This document shows, piece by piece, positions 23,073 through 37,290 of a stretch of 64,000 nucleotides of DNA; position 1 is the stretch's first letter, and every line of letters starts with the position of its first letter. The DNA lies in the NCBI GenBank assembly GCA_000611775.1, contig KK106981.1:4962927-5026926 (forward strand). Direction: 5' to 3'. The position numbers were made by a program, and so were the translations under genes. The notes under the pieces were generated by a model. The model did no database searches, was not told the DNA's origin, and was given only the letters and a program-made list of their open reading frames with translations. The stretch comes from Umbilicaria muhlenbergii. Lineage: Eukaryota; Ascomycota; Lecanoromycetes; Umbilicariales; Umbilicariaceae.

Positions 23073-24417
23073 AGGGACTGGTCAGGAGACTGATCCCGAA
23101 GATTGTGGTTTGAGGTTTGAGGAATTACCGCTTGACCCGGGAAGCGTTGACATGGGACAACAACGAGAGACGCATAATTAGGCAAGACAGTCGGCGGCCT
23201 CTGGGATGGAGAGTACGAGGACGAGGAGGGCAGATATTGCTATCTCATGATATCTAATGACGGAGGATGCCGCGATGTGAACCTGACTGACCTTACCCCG
23301 GATTACACATCAGGCCCTCAGCCTTACGGAGTAAGTCAACCCATATTGCAGAGCCAAGAGCCAACTACAAATACGGAGTACTGCAGATTTGCACCACAAT
23401 CTCATGGTTAGCCCGTCGGCGTAGGGCTTCTTCGTCTTCGAATCTCACCTCTTGACCTCTGCTGGCTTTGGCTGACGTTGATATCCCATTCCGCTCGCCT
23501 AGGTTCGCGAGGTTGGAAAGGGAGGGTCCACCGGGCTTCACGGCCATCTGCGCCGGTGATCCTTCCCCGAGTCAACTCAGTCTCCCAGTATCGCAATAGG
23601 CTCTGTCGGACAGAGAACGGCAGCGGTCTCTTTCACTTGGCTTTTTCACTGGGACTATCTTCTATGAGCGAAAACTGCCTTGGGCACGGAACAGAACTGA
23701 TTGCCGTTCTAGAGTAATCGCCAGTGCTGCCGTGTCGCAACTCCAAGGCTGAGGCATAGCACGTCCGCCAGCAGCCTTGTCAACCTTCGGATGCGCGAAG
23801 ACATGAAAGGGTCAACACCGGATGTCTCAGGTAAAGGTAAAGATGATGGTGAAGGTGGAGGTGGATGTCTGGGTCTACCACGTTCTCAATATTCCTTATT
23901 CAATATTTCTCATTTCTTTGACTCTTATTTTAATCTTCCTTTTCGACCGGCGACTGGCGCGGCTGGAGGGCCTTGAAACGACGAGGCATAAGATCGACTT
24001 TAATTTCCTTCGCGCCGCCCACGTCATACAATTCTCACTCTAATGTTTCACTGTGAATGCGACATACTGGGGCGGCTCCGCTTTTAGATTAACGGCCAGG
24101 AGAGAAGGAGGACTGCTTCAGCCTGCAGCTATGTCTCGACTCACCAGCCGAGGACGGCAAGTCTTTCATATACTTGCGCCCGTGCCGTACTAGACTTCTC
24201 TACCCATCGATCCATTACCGTCCTTACCTGTGCTATGTGCTAGCCAGTGCTCTTCTCGGATCCGGGTGTTCTATGATCGCCGTATTCCAGCTTGTACATT
24301 CGTCAATCCGGTCCTCACTGTGACTCTTGTGCATACTGGCTTTGCACACGTCGAAACCACACTCATTTTTATACTCTACCACTGTCCAGCTCTATCTTTG
24401 AACCTCCAAGGCCCAGC
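23073..24417. promoter_or_regulatory. divergent upstream region of M28 peptidase and DPBB protein
   Basis: About 1.3 kb between head-to-head genes, presumably with both promoters. TACGGAGTA-type words occur near 23,328 and 23,372. A pyrimidine-rich leader lies at about 24,340-24,415, just before the DPBB start. No gene is recognisable. Confidence 0.45.
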
Positions 24418-26047
24418 ATGCAGTCCGCAATCGTTCGTCTTCTTCCCTTCGTCCATATTGCCTTCGGCGGCGTCCTACCTCGTCAAGACCCCGGGCTCCA
24501 GAATATACCGGCAACTTCTCAGGACCCATCGACCTTCTGGAATCAAGGAGTACCCGAATTGGTCGGCGAACCTCCCCAGAGTTCCGATCCCATACCAGCC
24601 GTCTATGGAGCCCGCTCCGTCGATCTGCCCTTCTATCGTCTCTACCATGGCAATATGAAATTCTTCGCTCCTGGTCAGCTCAATACGGCGACCGGAAACA
24701 CAGATGTTTGGAACAGTAACTCGAACGGTGTAATTGTTAACAACGATAATGCGAATCAAAGCGCGTGTGGCATCCCTGACAATGCATTCATCGTTAGCAA
24801 AGTCGCTATTCATCCGTATTTTCTGAAATTTGCTCCGCTGGATCGTAAGTCTTAGTCTTCGCGAAGAGAGCCCTTGAATAGATTTAACAATAGCGTAGGC
24901 TACTGCATGCAAGACGTTTGCATTTCGTTTTGGAAAGAAGACGGTACCTCAGATATGATGCTTAAAGTTACAGATATCTGTTCGACGGACCCGTCCGATC
25001 CAACCCACTGCGCCACGCCCGCTGACATCAAGGTGGACCGCAGCAAGGTGAAAATCATGGCGGGCTTGTCAGCAGATGATGCAAAATTGCAGGGAGATCA
25101 ATATCCAGAAACGGCGTGGTGGTTCTTCATGAAGTCAGTATGTAAAGAACTGAATAATGGTTGCGTGCTGATGCTCTTTTAGATGTTGGGATGACGTACG
25201 AACTCCCTCTTACTCAGATGTCCATGGCGTGGTAAACATGGTCCTTATAATACTAATTTCAATGTCGCTATAGGGGCTTGCTCAACCCGCTTACAACGGC
25301 TCCCAAAACTGGTTTGCTAATCCTCCACTTCCTAACAACCTCCAATGGGCCCAGAGCACCGCATTGCAGCAGTGGAACAACAACAATGCAGCCTACCCAG
25401 CTCATGGGTGGGATACGTATCCCAACGGCGGCTACAATACCGAAAGAGACAACACTACGAGTCCGCCAATCACCGACTGGGTGGCTGGAACCGAGCCAAG
25501 CTGGCAACCTCTTGCTGGAGGACTCGGATGGGGTAAACCGGGACAGCAAGGATCCACACCTGGTATCTATTCAGCTCCTAGTCCTGGTGGATCTTCGTCA
25601 AGTAGTGCACCTTCAAGCTCTACCTCGGCGATGTATGCAGCAAGCGGGAGCTCAGCGGTGCCGCCATCGGCGTCCTCCACCACTTCAAGCGCGGTGGCAG
25701 GAGTCTCTGATTATTCCGTATCTGCAACCTCAACCTTTGGATCGCCGACATTCTCTTTGTCGACGAGCCCCTCAACTTATAGCACAGGGCCTTCGGCATC
25801 ACTGTCCACCTCGACATACTCAATTCCCAGTTCTGCATCAACTGCGTCTTTACAGTCAACCTCTGTATCTTCGACCGCGACCAACAATGCCACTTCCGCA
25901 GCAGCAGCAGCAACGGTAAGCTCGTTAACGACCAATTATGCGGCTGTCAGTGTTACAGCTACATCATCGGCCTCTACCACATCAAGCACGGGCATAGTTT
26001 ACGGAATCAATGGTGGCGATGACGATGGTGATGTCTGTGAATTGTGA
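24418..26047 (+). CDS. secreted expansin-like DPBB protein
   Basis: Four exons: 24418-24844, 24899-25133, 25183-25195 and 25274-26047, giving 482 residues. The third exon is only 13 nt; it restores the continuous reading FFMKCWDDGLAQPAYN. A signal peptide (MQSAIVRLLPFVHIAFGGVL) precedes a Cys-containing region with SACGIPDNAF, YCMQDVCISFW, VTDICSTD, HCATPADIKV and WWFFMKCWDD, the layout of a double-psi beta-barrel domain as in expansin-like and RlpA-like proteins. From about residue 290 the protein is Ser/Thr/Ala-rich and probably heavily O-glycosylated; the acidic end is not a GPI signal. Likely a wall-associated or secreted non-enzymatic protein. The family call is moderate; no catalytic motif was identified. 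Confidence 0.75.
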
Positions 26048-26314
26048 TGATGTACGGGTGATGAGTGTTCCAACTTTGGGCAACCGCGGGCGGTCTGGAT
26101 GATTGGGACTGGGTCCTAGTTCTTCGTTTCGTACAACCATGTTTCTTATTAAACCTGTCTTACTAGTATGGTGAAAGACTATCTTTCCAAGCCTGCAAAT
26201 CGTCTTTGAGATGAGAAGCAAACATGAGCCTCTAGGACTGCTGTGATGGCACCGGACTCCAAATCCTTATGAGACCAGGCTTTGCAACCTCCGCTGTCAA
26301 ACCAAAGCCGAACG

Positions 26315-26869
26315 TTATGTTTTCAGAGCCCCCTCACTCCCCACGGGGACCAGTTTCCCCACGACTAGATACTTCTCCGTGAATCTTTCTTCCCAATCGT
26401 TCAACGCCTGCTTCTGATCGTCGTCAAGGTCAAGCAGATCGTCTAATGGCCCGTTAAGGTTCTTTGTCAACATGTCCTCGTCAAAGCTGCCGCAAGCCAG
26501 ACCCCTGCTCGCATCTCTTCCCGCAAAGTTCTCGTAAGGCCCACCGGGGCCGTAGAAGTTCTTTCCGGACGTGACGTCAAACACGCGGCCCCGCACCGAT
26601 AGATATACTGGCATGCCGTTCTCGCCGTTGTAAGGCAGCAAGGTGGGCGGAGTGAAGGTGCGGAAGACAATGGGCGCCGGGGGCTTGGGTAGGGTTTGAG
26701 GCGGGGCCGGGCGAAGGCGCAGATAGACCAGAAGAACCAGCAGTGACAAGAGGATAAAGTTGATTGGCGACGCAATGGTAGCCCTGTGCACATGGTCAAC
26801 AACAACAGTCAGGCGGTAGGAGAGCGTGAATGATTTACGCTTGAGCAGCGGGAGGAGCGTCTGTTGCAT
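26315..26869 (-). CDS. DAP1: DAP1-like membrane haem-binding protein (MAPR family)
   Basis: A single exon of 184 residues. A TM helix lies at about 34-51 (NFILLSLLVLLVYL), followed by a Pro-rich linker and a cytochrome b5-like MAPR domain: VYLSVRGRVFDVTSGKNFYG, then GPGGPYENFAGRDASRGLA and a C-terminal ALNDWEERFTEKYLVVGKLV. Tyr112 in GPY matches the axial haem ligand of PGRMC1 (Tyr113). Dap1/PGRMC1 proteins bind haem and support cytochrome P450 enzymes of sterol synthesis. The N-terminal 30 residues are less certain and the true start may differ. The DPBB gene lies tail to tail with it. Confidence 0.88.
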   Translation of the reverse strand: MQQTLLPLLKRKSFTLSYRLTVVVDHVHRATIASPINFILLSLLVLLVYLRLRPAPPQTLPKPPAPIVFRTFTPPTLLPYNGENGMPVYLSVRGRVFDVTSGKNFYGPGGPYENFAGRDASRGLACGSFDEDMLTKNLNGPLDDLLDLDDDQKQALNDWEERFTEKYLVVGKLVPVGSEGALKT

Positions 26870-28407
26870 AGTGCTCTGCGCAGGTTCTGGTTAATTGGGG
26901 TGCTCACAAAGGTGGCCTGTTGGGCAAGGTGAGACACTTACTGTCTGCCATGTTATCCATGATACCAAGCCGTTGATGAACTGCGAGACAAGAGGCAGCT
27001 GTCACTGTTTTCAATAGTCGATGATGCCGTCCAGGGACACCTTGAAACTTGTAGAGGAGGTCCCAATAGTTAATGTTAATAGTAACGTCAATGTTGGAAG
27101 TGGAACGCGACACCCTCTGGAGTTCCCCTCCAATGGACTGAGGGGAGAGGAGACCGAGTGAGGCCTCTCGGCTGTGGAATCACTTGGCACTTGGGCGAGT
27201 CGGGCTACAACTTGGGCCAAAAGTTACGAGTTCAATGTGCATCTACCCTGGACGAGTGCAAAGAGTCACAGATGGCGTTCTCTCCGCTTGCTTCTTTCTC
27301 TTCAGTCCCACAGTGCTACCTCATCGTTTGGACGCCAACATTCGGACCCGGAGTTACTTATTGACATGGATACACGCCCGGTGTAGGTCAGACTGACTGG
27401 CAGCGCAAGAAGGGTGCATGTTTGTGGTAAATGCATCAAATTCAGGTACTGTAGAACAGTGGGCGAGCACGTGTTGCTGGTCATCGGGCACGGAGAGGAT
27501 ACTAATACGTTGTGGAGCCTATACAACACGAAAATCAATGATCAAGAAGTGATATATCGATGGCTGACAGCTGAGAAAACGAGGGGCGCAGAGGCACACT
27601 GCTCTGGCTGTCAGTCGGAACGTTGGGACACGTAGTACAGAGTAGATGCTTGCTGTTCGTAAGATTTAGGATTAAGGACCGAGGAGAGTCTGTCGTGCCT
27701 GTCGTGCCTGTCCGGCAGAGCTCCTTTTGGACGGGACGTGGGACGGTACGCGGAACGGTACGCGGCTCAGCGGAGTGTCAGGCGCGTTGGCTGCTTGTCC
27801 ACTCCGGCAAGCACTCCTAATCTGCGACGCGCTGTGGAGGCGTTGCGCTGGGACTAAAAGCTCCCGCTGCTAATGAAGCAGAGGAAATAATCCTCCGCCA
27901 TACACGCACAGATCAGTCCTTTCTGTAACATCGACATGCGACGTTCGAGGTAAAGAGCCAACGGCTGCTCAGCTACTCAGTTACTCAACTGCCCCTGAAC
28001 GAAATATTAATGGCACTGCGCCGTTGACAAAACAATCTTAACCAGAACCATACCTTGATGGCAGAAGTGGATTCCTGAGGCCAGTGAATGATCTACAGTT
28101 GAAACAACCATCAGAAAGGCAATCCAACGACTACTGCATAACACTTTTGATCACCTCAGTCTCCCTTGCTTGTCTCGCTGGACTCCCATTGGACTCAAGC
28201 TCAGCCACAAACGACCTATTGCGAACTGCGAAGCTAGTGGCATACAAACCTTTGTATGGGAAGGAGACACAGCCGTTGCCTAACCACGTTGGTCAAGTGG
28301 CCAGCATTTACTGAGTGGTAGGAGGATTATCTTAAGCCGTGGTGCCTCCGCTACATCACTGACATGGCACAGTAACACGATCACTGCATCATACTTGCCC
28401 CAAGACC
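26870..28407. promoter_or_regulatory. divergent upstream region of DAP1 and coiled-coil gene
   Basis: About 1.5 kb between head-to-head genes. It contains two small direct repeats: CTGTCGTGC twice near 27,690-27,710 and ACGGTACGCGG twice at about 27,743-27,764. No coding sequence is recognisable. Confidence 0.45.
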
Positions 28408-30340
28408 ATGTGGAAACGCCGTCGTCAGCCGGACAAAACTATTGGGGCTCCTGTACTCTTCGAGACTTCTCTTGACGAGCAGAGTCTTAAGAGCTTAACC
28501 AATCTCAACAATGGCGACTTCAGTATAAGTTCAAGGCCCGCCTTTGGCAGAAAGCACACCGATGACGTGCTGAAAGGGCTACCAGAACTACCATTGTCAG
28601 TGGAATGATCCCACATAAGCTGCCTATGCCAGTGCAATATCAGTCTGACTCCCTAAAAGTGTTTCTCTCCAGCCTCCGAATGACTCCTCAGCCAGACCAG
28701 TGTCAGACAATCCAACGGTCTCCTCCATTTATTCTCAACCGTCACCAGACCTTCGAAACAAATACACACTTCCGCCAAAGTTGGAAATACCCAGATCATC
28801 GTCAATGTACCCGGATGATGTCTCACCCCCAGATTCGCCTCGGATAAACGACGGCGCATTTGAGACTTATCAGCGGGGAAGTCCAGACATCTCACCCATC
28901 ACCGCGTCTCCACGGACGTCCAACGGTCAATCTCAAACACCGTTGTATACGAGTGGCATTCCGGTGCGCAAGAGGTCGCAAAGATTTGGTGGTGCAGGGG
29001 CGTTGTTCTCTGGCTGGAAAGGAAGAGGAGTTCAAGCCGAGTCAGCGAATAGAGATTCATCTCTGACTCGGTGGGATGATTTTTCTGGAGAACCAACAAC
29101 AAGCGATACCGGAAAACCAGCCCAAGCTATCCCAGGTACCACACGATTCGACTCGCAATTGCATGAAATGACAGGGAAAAACGGGAATTCCGTGCTGATC
29201 AGCGGGGGAAACAAACCGAGAATGACATCTCTTGGAACGTCTAAAAGAGCCGGACAGAACGTGGGCGACCAGAGCCTGGCTATTCGAGAAGAATGGAAAG
29301 GTGCTAATGGGCGCTCTGCTATTATCAAGCCCCTTATGGACAAGCCTCTTCCACAGGGCCAGACTCTCTATCTCCCATCAGGAAGCCGGAGCCGGCCAAG
29401 TGGTCCTACCGAACAACTTGTAATAGGGGATCCGCCTGCCCCCGATCCAGTTCACCCAACGGCTTACCAAAACTCGCAAGTCTCGAGTCTTGCGGAGAAT
29501 GACGATATTATCAGACCGCCTGTACCACTCAAAATTGGAAGGCATAGCCCTTCAGTAACTGTGACTTCGCCCACAGCTCGAGATGTATCAGAACAATCTG
29601 GGTATCCTAGTCCAGCAATGAGCGACACTAGGTCACCTCTCGCGCGAAACCCCAGTAACGAAAAGTTGCAAGAACATCCAATTTCCACGTCGACGGACTT
29701 CAACCCTCGCAATGGCAATATGCAGCAGATGGGTGGAAATGGATTTCGAGCGACGACACACCATACGCACCTTGAAGGTCAGCCGCCGAGTCGGTTCTCC
29801 ACGACCACTTATGCTACCACCGCCTATGAGAGCCCGCCCGCAACACCCGGACTCAGCTCGAAACCATCCATGCCTGACCCCCTCACACCAATGGTGAACC
29901 GTCGGCGACCAGTACCAGCTGCTGGGATCGGGAACGCTGCAGTGACTACTCGGAAACCCACACCTTCGGAGAAAGCGGCTATCTCGAAAGCGGATGCGGA
30001 AAGAAGATGTTCGAAAACGCTACCAAAGTCGCCACCGGAGGCTGAAGCAGTTGATCGTGTGTCAAGCCTTGAGGCTAAATTGGACAACTTACACCGCCGC
30101 CGGAGAAATTTGCAAACCGTCATTCACGAATTGACCCACGTTGTTCAGCCGAGCTCCATTGCTTATGATATTGCTTCGAGGCAAGAAATCAAGAGGACGG
30201 TAGACGCTCTCAACAGGGAGCTCGCAGAAGTCGTCAAGGAAGAGCATGAGACTGGTTTGCAGTTGCACAGAGCCTGGAAGCGCCAAGATAAGAACGCTTA
30301 CGAACCGACTGGTCTCTGGGTCCGGCGGGTGACTGGATGA
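28408..30340 (+). CDS. conserved fungal coiled-coil protein, function unknown
   Basis: Two exons, 28408-28599 and 28673-30340, joined across a 73-bp intron (branch TCTGACT, acceptor TCTCCAG) give 619 residues. The start MWKRRRQPDKTIGAPVLFE is conserved-looking. Residues 65-510 are Ser/Pro/Arg-rich, low in hydrophobic residues and probably disordered, with many SP/TP sites. Residues about 520-605 are helical and coiled-coil forming (SSLEAKLDNLHRRRRNLQTV, then VDALNRELAEVVKEEHETG). It ends YEPTGLWVRRVTG. No known domain is visible. The pattern suggests a cytoskeletal or polarity scaffold, but that is inference only. Confidence 0.8.
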
Positions 30341-30781
30341 GGTAAGTATTGGGAGAGTATAACCCATGATGCTACGATGTCACTTTTGTTTAGCATGGCA
30401 ATCAAGTATTTTGATATTGTGGCGCCATTTGTTTATGGCGTGAAAGACCTGACGATACCCAGCCTCGTGCTTTATTGTACTCTGTACGACTCAAAAAGGA
30501 GAAGCAGTCCATGGTACCGCTCCGAGTGCGTAAAGGATCGGAACCATCAGAAGAAGAGGGTGTATTTAGCGTGGTAATCTCTGGATATAGTGCCGTCTCT
30601 CATTCACACTTCGTCATGCACTCTCAACGGTGATCCGCGTGACTCCCTTTGAATCCCAGTCGCTGAAGTGCAACGCACCCACGTCCTGCCGATACCGATC
30701 GAAAAAATTGAGGCCAGCTACGGGAGTTTGACCTTCCACCGAGACCGGTTCATCTCTCATAATGGCCAAGGCCGCGAAGTC
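30341..30781. other. convergent intergenic region
   Basis: 440 bp between the 3' end of the coiled-coil gene and the 3' end of TMA7. Only terminator function is expected; nothing else is seen. Confidence 0.5.
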
Positions 30782-31164
30782 CTACTTCTTCCCTGACTTC
30801 TTAATCCCCTGCTGTCCCGCATTCAACGGGCCCTTGCCCTTTGCCTTCTCTGCCATTTCCTTCTGTGCCTTGGCATCTGGTGAAACGGGATATCAGCTCT
30901 GTCTTTCCCGCGCTGCATCATCGCTACCCTTGCCGTCCGGTCACCTGTTGGGCATTTTAATGAGCATACCAGCCTTCTGCTTCTCTCGGAACGCTAGCTC
31001 CTCCTCATCCAGCTCTTTCTTCTCCTTCTTAGGTGCCTTGAGAGGTTTGGCTTTGCCACCTAGAGATATGATATATTCAGTAAGGTGGGGTCTAGTGGGG
31101 TCATTGTGAGGAAAAAGTCTTATCATAGCATGAACAACTGACCTTCTCTGCTGTTTCCACCCAT
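30782..31164 (-). CDS. TMA7: translation machinery-associated protein TMA7
   Basis: Three exons, 31164-31143 (22 nt), 31059-30970 and 30876-30782, joined across introns of 83 and 93 bp, give 68 residues (yeast Tma7 has 64). The protein is MGGNSREGGKAKPLKAPKKE, then an acidic DEEELAFREKQKAD core and an end of GPLNAGQQGIKKSGKK. The GGK-KPLK start, the FxEKQKAD core and the GIKKSGKK end are diagnostic. Tma7 is a small basic ribosome-associated protein. The introns take up almost half the gene, which makes it easy to miss. It is divergent from PRP4. Confidence 0.93.
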
Positions 31165-31627
31165 GATGAGAGAGTACTTGGGGAGGTATCTATTAAAGAG
31201 AGTGTATTGAGGCAATACGCGGGCTATTGTGCGTAGTGTTGGTTTCGTTGAGGCGTGGTATGTAGCATGAGTGTCTTTCTGTCGCGGTCGTTCGAAACAA
31301 GCTAGCCTAATTTCCTCGCTGCCGCTCAAACATCACCTGCAGCCAAAAAATCGCAACTGGTTGAGCTTCCACCACCCTGCAAGGTTCCACTTCCGCCCTT
31401 GCAAACACTTTGGCTCATATGAGAAGCACAGTCGGCTCAGCTGTGACCCAGCTCGCGTCTGCCTACGCTTGAAACAAGCATCAATAGCGGTGGGGCATTG
31501 GAGAACAGACATCACCGGTTGGGCTTCTTACCAAAGCCTCACCACTACTCTGCATCAGTGGCTAATCAGCAATTGCAATAGACGAGACTAGGGCACCTTG
31601 ATAGTCTTGTATCTGCAGGACCATAAC
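31165..31627. promoter_or_regulatory. divergent promoter of TMA7 and PRP4
   Basis: 463 bp between head-to-head gene-expression genes, so both core promoters must lie here. No clear TATA box. Nothing else recognisable. Confidence 0.5.
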
Positions 31628-34395
<2,768 letters not shown>

Positions 34396-37290
34396 TCGCG
34401 AGTCTGTTCCCACAGGTCTGGTACACGGCTTGCCTGAGCCGTCCCTCATATTGACGCTCGGTGCTGTTTGTGCAATGCGCTCCACCTGCTGCTACAGCGG
34501 GAGGTAGGAGATCCCACGAAAGCTAGCACACATAGTACGTTGGCATCATTAGCTAGAGAAGCATGCAGGAGCTCCCATCGTTATCATCAGTAGTCGCAAC
34601 CGTGCCTCTTCCGCAAACTTGTAGGCCCACCCAAACGCTTGACTGGATATAGCGATCATGTTGAACCGGGTACAATTTCACAGAAGGACTCTCTCCGACG
34701 ATCGGGGACGGTGATGTATCGGAGGACTACTATCTTCAAAAATGTTTGATCTGCTTCTCCATCGTAAGAGGATGTTCGTGCACATGGTGCTGAAAAGGAC
34801 TAGCTCAGGCGACGATTGGGGGCGTCCTCGGCCCGACGATGATGCAGACCAGATCACCATCGTGGTCCGAGGACGAGGTCATATCTTGGCTCTTGGCAGA
34901 TGGATCTGTGGTCTCTTCCATGCATGAGTAAGCAGCGCAGTCAGGAAATTGCCAATACAGCTCGAGCACCGAAGTGCATGTGCGATGGTGAAGGAGTGTT
35001 GAATGGAGTGGGCGACTGTCCGATGTGCAGCCTCTGAAGGCCACCGCTTACGGCGGCCACCACAGCCGGCGCAAAGCTGTCGCAGTCAGCAGAGGCGTTG
35101 GTCGAACATCGTGACCGCAAATGGATCGTGTAGGCACGTAAATAACGCATTGGCGGAAGGCTTGCGATTCCAACCGGCCATGGCATCAGCACCGATCGAA
35201 GCCGAGCCTCGCAGGCCACGGCCATTTTGCACCCCGTACGAGGCATTCCGCACGCGCACCTGCTGTTCGACGTGCCGCAGGGTCGCACCCACCAGCCGGG
35301 TACAGCCCCAATCTTCCCCAAGTCCACAGTCTCGGGGGTGGGGGGGGAGGGGAGGAGGGGCCATGCCATGTCAACGATGTTATCAAAGATGTGATATTGA
35401 TTCTGGGTGCCTCATGGATCCGGGCGCGGGTGGTCGCGTATCGGCGAAGGCCCCCAAATGAATGAGGCGGCCGCGTCCCGCGGGGCTGGTCTCACGCTGT
35501 ATCAGGGTCAAACGGTGCAGTCCATGTGGTGAAACGGCCCAAACGGGAGCACGCCCGTGTCCCGAGTCCACGGTGCCAGAACGGCGAGCTTCATTGGCGG
35601 GGCAGGCGCGCGAATAGGCCGGCCTGCTCTTGGCGTGCTGGCATCGAGCAGACATGCCAGACAGAGAGAGAGAGCGGCACGCTGCCGCTCCGGGCTTGGC
35701 CGCTTCCAACCAATGTTGGTCCTTCTGTACCAGCATCCAGAAGTGCGATCCCCGTCGTGTCCCCCATCCATCGCTCCCGAGGCTGACGTGATCCAGCAGA
35801 TCTGGCTACAGTGCGTCTCTCGACGCTGCTCCTACGGCTGCGACTGCTGTGTGCGGTATGAATGAAAGAAATGTATGCACGCATCATGTATCAGATCTCT
35901 GCACTCGTTCCTTCACCCAGTACCGGAATTGCTGCGAACCATGCGCGCGCACGCCGATCACTAATCGACCGCGCATCGCTCACCCCCACCCGCCAGGCCT
36001 AACTAGTCCACGCAGCCATCAACCGTGGCGCGGTCGCCAATAGTCCAACGGCGTCGGCCAGTGGCAAGGCGACGGACACGGTGCAGAATGCAGATACGTG
36101 GACAGGCGTCAACCATGTGTTTGGCAAGTGGGGCGTACTGCGTGGCCCCTGCCGTCATCTCAAGTCGAAATGTGTGGCCAGGGCGCTCCATCATCCCATG
36201 CACCACGCCGCAACGGGATAGAGTGAAGCGACCAATCATCAACCTTCTTCCATTCCTTTCCGCTTTGCGCGCGCTCAACAATCTAACCGTTCATGGCCGC
36301 CTTGGGCGACGTCGTTCAAGCCCCCAACAACACATCACACATCAGGGCTTGAGCAAAGCTGTCAGGGTTATGACACGAGGAAGACTCTGGAATGCCGAGC
36401 GGATTTATACTGGATTCGGAGACTCAAGAATAGACTCACCCAGGAGCGAGAAGTTGTCTCATTCGATCAGACAAGAAACTTCACACACGGCGAGGCACGC
36501 GAACGGTTGTAATGCAGAAGCACCGGAAAGGCAAACACAACAATGGGTCATCCACCGGGCGTAGTCACACACATCAAGTTCGAGAGAGAGAGAGGCACTG
36601 TCAGGATCACAAAACAACGCCCCGTAGGCAGACTGAACTTTGGAACTAGCCCAAGGCGGCAAAGGCCCGTAAGTCCGTAGACAGTGGTCCACTGTGGACG
36701 TCCTAATGTACATTTTTGAAACCTGGCGGGCTGCCAAGTCCACGTATAATGTCGCAACAAAAGGTTGGTTTGGAAAGAAAGCAATACTTCCATCCGGCGG
36801 GCGGATTGGGACTCCGTTCTTAATACCCTCTGAACTCCCTAATGTAAAAGCAAACAGCCGCCTGCACCACTGGTATATGCGCTTCAGCAACGAACGGTAT
36901 TACATGATATTTAAAACATGGGTTTTTCGAAAGCCCCAAAATGCAGAAATCAGCTCCAAACACCCCTCTATACCGGCTGGCGGTTGAACTCCGTGGTAAC
37001 TTGGACCATGGCAAGATGACCAGGGCCGAATCCACGTCCGCTATCATGGAAATCTGTGCTATTCCCCGGAGTATTGCAAATATTGGTATGCCGTGGGCAC
37101 GTAGATAAACAAGGAGCCGACTAGTACTAGAGCCGCCAAACCTTCTATCGCTAAAATTTTTCGTGAATATTAAACACTCCTGGAAACAAAAGGATAAAGC
37201 AGAATTCGCTATCGTTATCGTGTCCACATAATCAGAACCATTCCGTACGGATAAAAAGGGAGCCACGGGTGGTATATCCAATGAACGTCA
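34396..37290. other. 2.9-kb gene-poor convergent region
   Basis: The interval lies between the 3' ends of PRP4 (plus) and the Ran1-like kinase (minus), far longer than needed for terminators. Open frames on both strands are short, Arg/Pro/Cys-rich and without family resemblance, as expected of GC-rich noncoding DNA. It contains a G-rich tract (35334-35361), a GAGAGAGAG run near 35,661 and another near 36,583. A lost gene or a noncoding transcript is possible; neither can be shown. Confidence 0.45.
35334..35361 (+). other. G-rich tract with G-quadruplex potential
   Basis: A run of five or more G-blocks of four or more bases separated by single T or A bases (GGGGGTGGGGGGGG, AGGGG, AGG, AGGGG). 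It meets the usual G3+N1-7 pattern for an intramolecular quadruplex. It is in noncoding DNA between convergent genes. Confidence 0.7.

Noticed and set aside
30762-31109. A 115-codon plus-strand open frame with a hydrophobic start.
   Set aside because: It is antisense to TMA7, whose three exons match the family from end to end.
35003-36564. Long, Arg/Pro-rich open frames on both strands (up to 179 codons).
   Set aside because: They overlap on both strands in GC-rich DNA, have no conserved motifs or plausible splice patterns, and look like chance openings.
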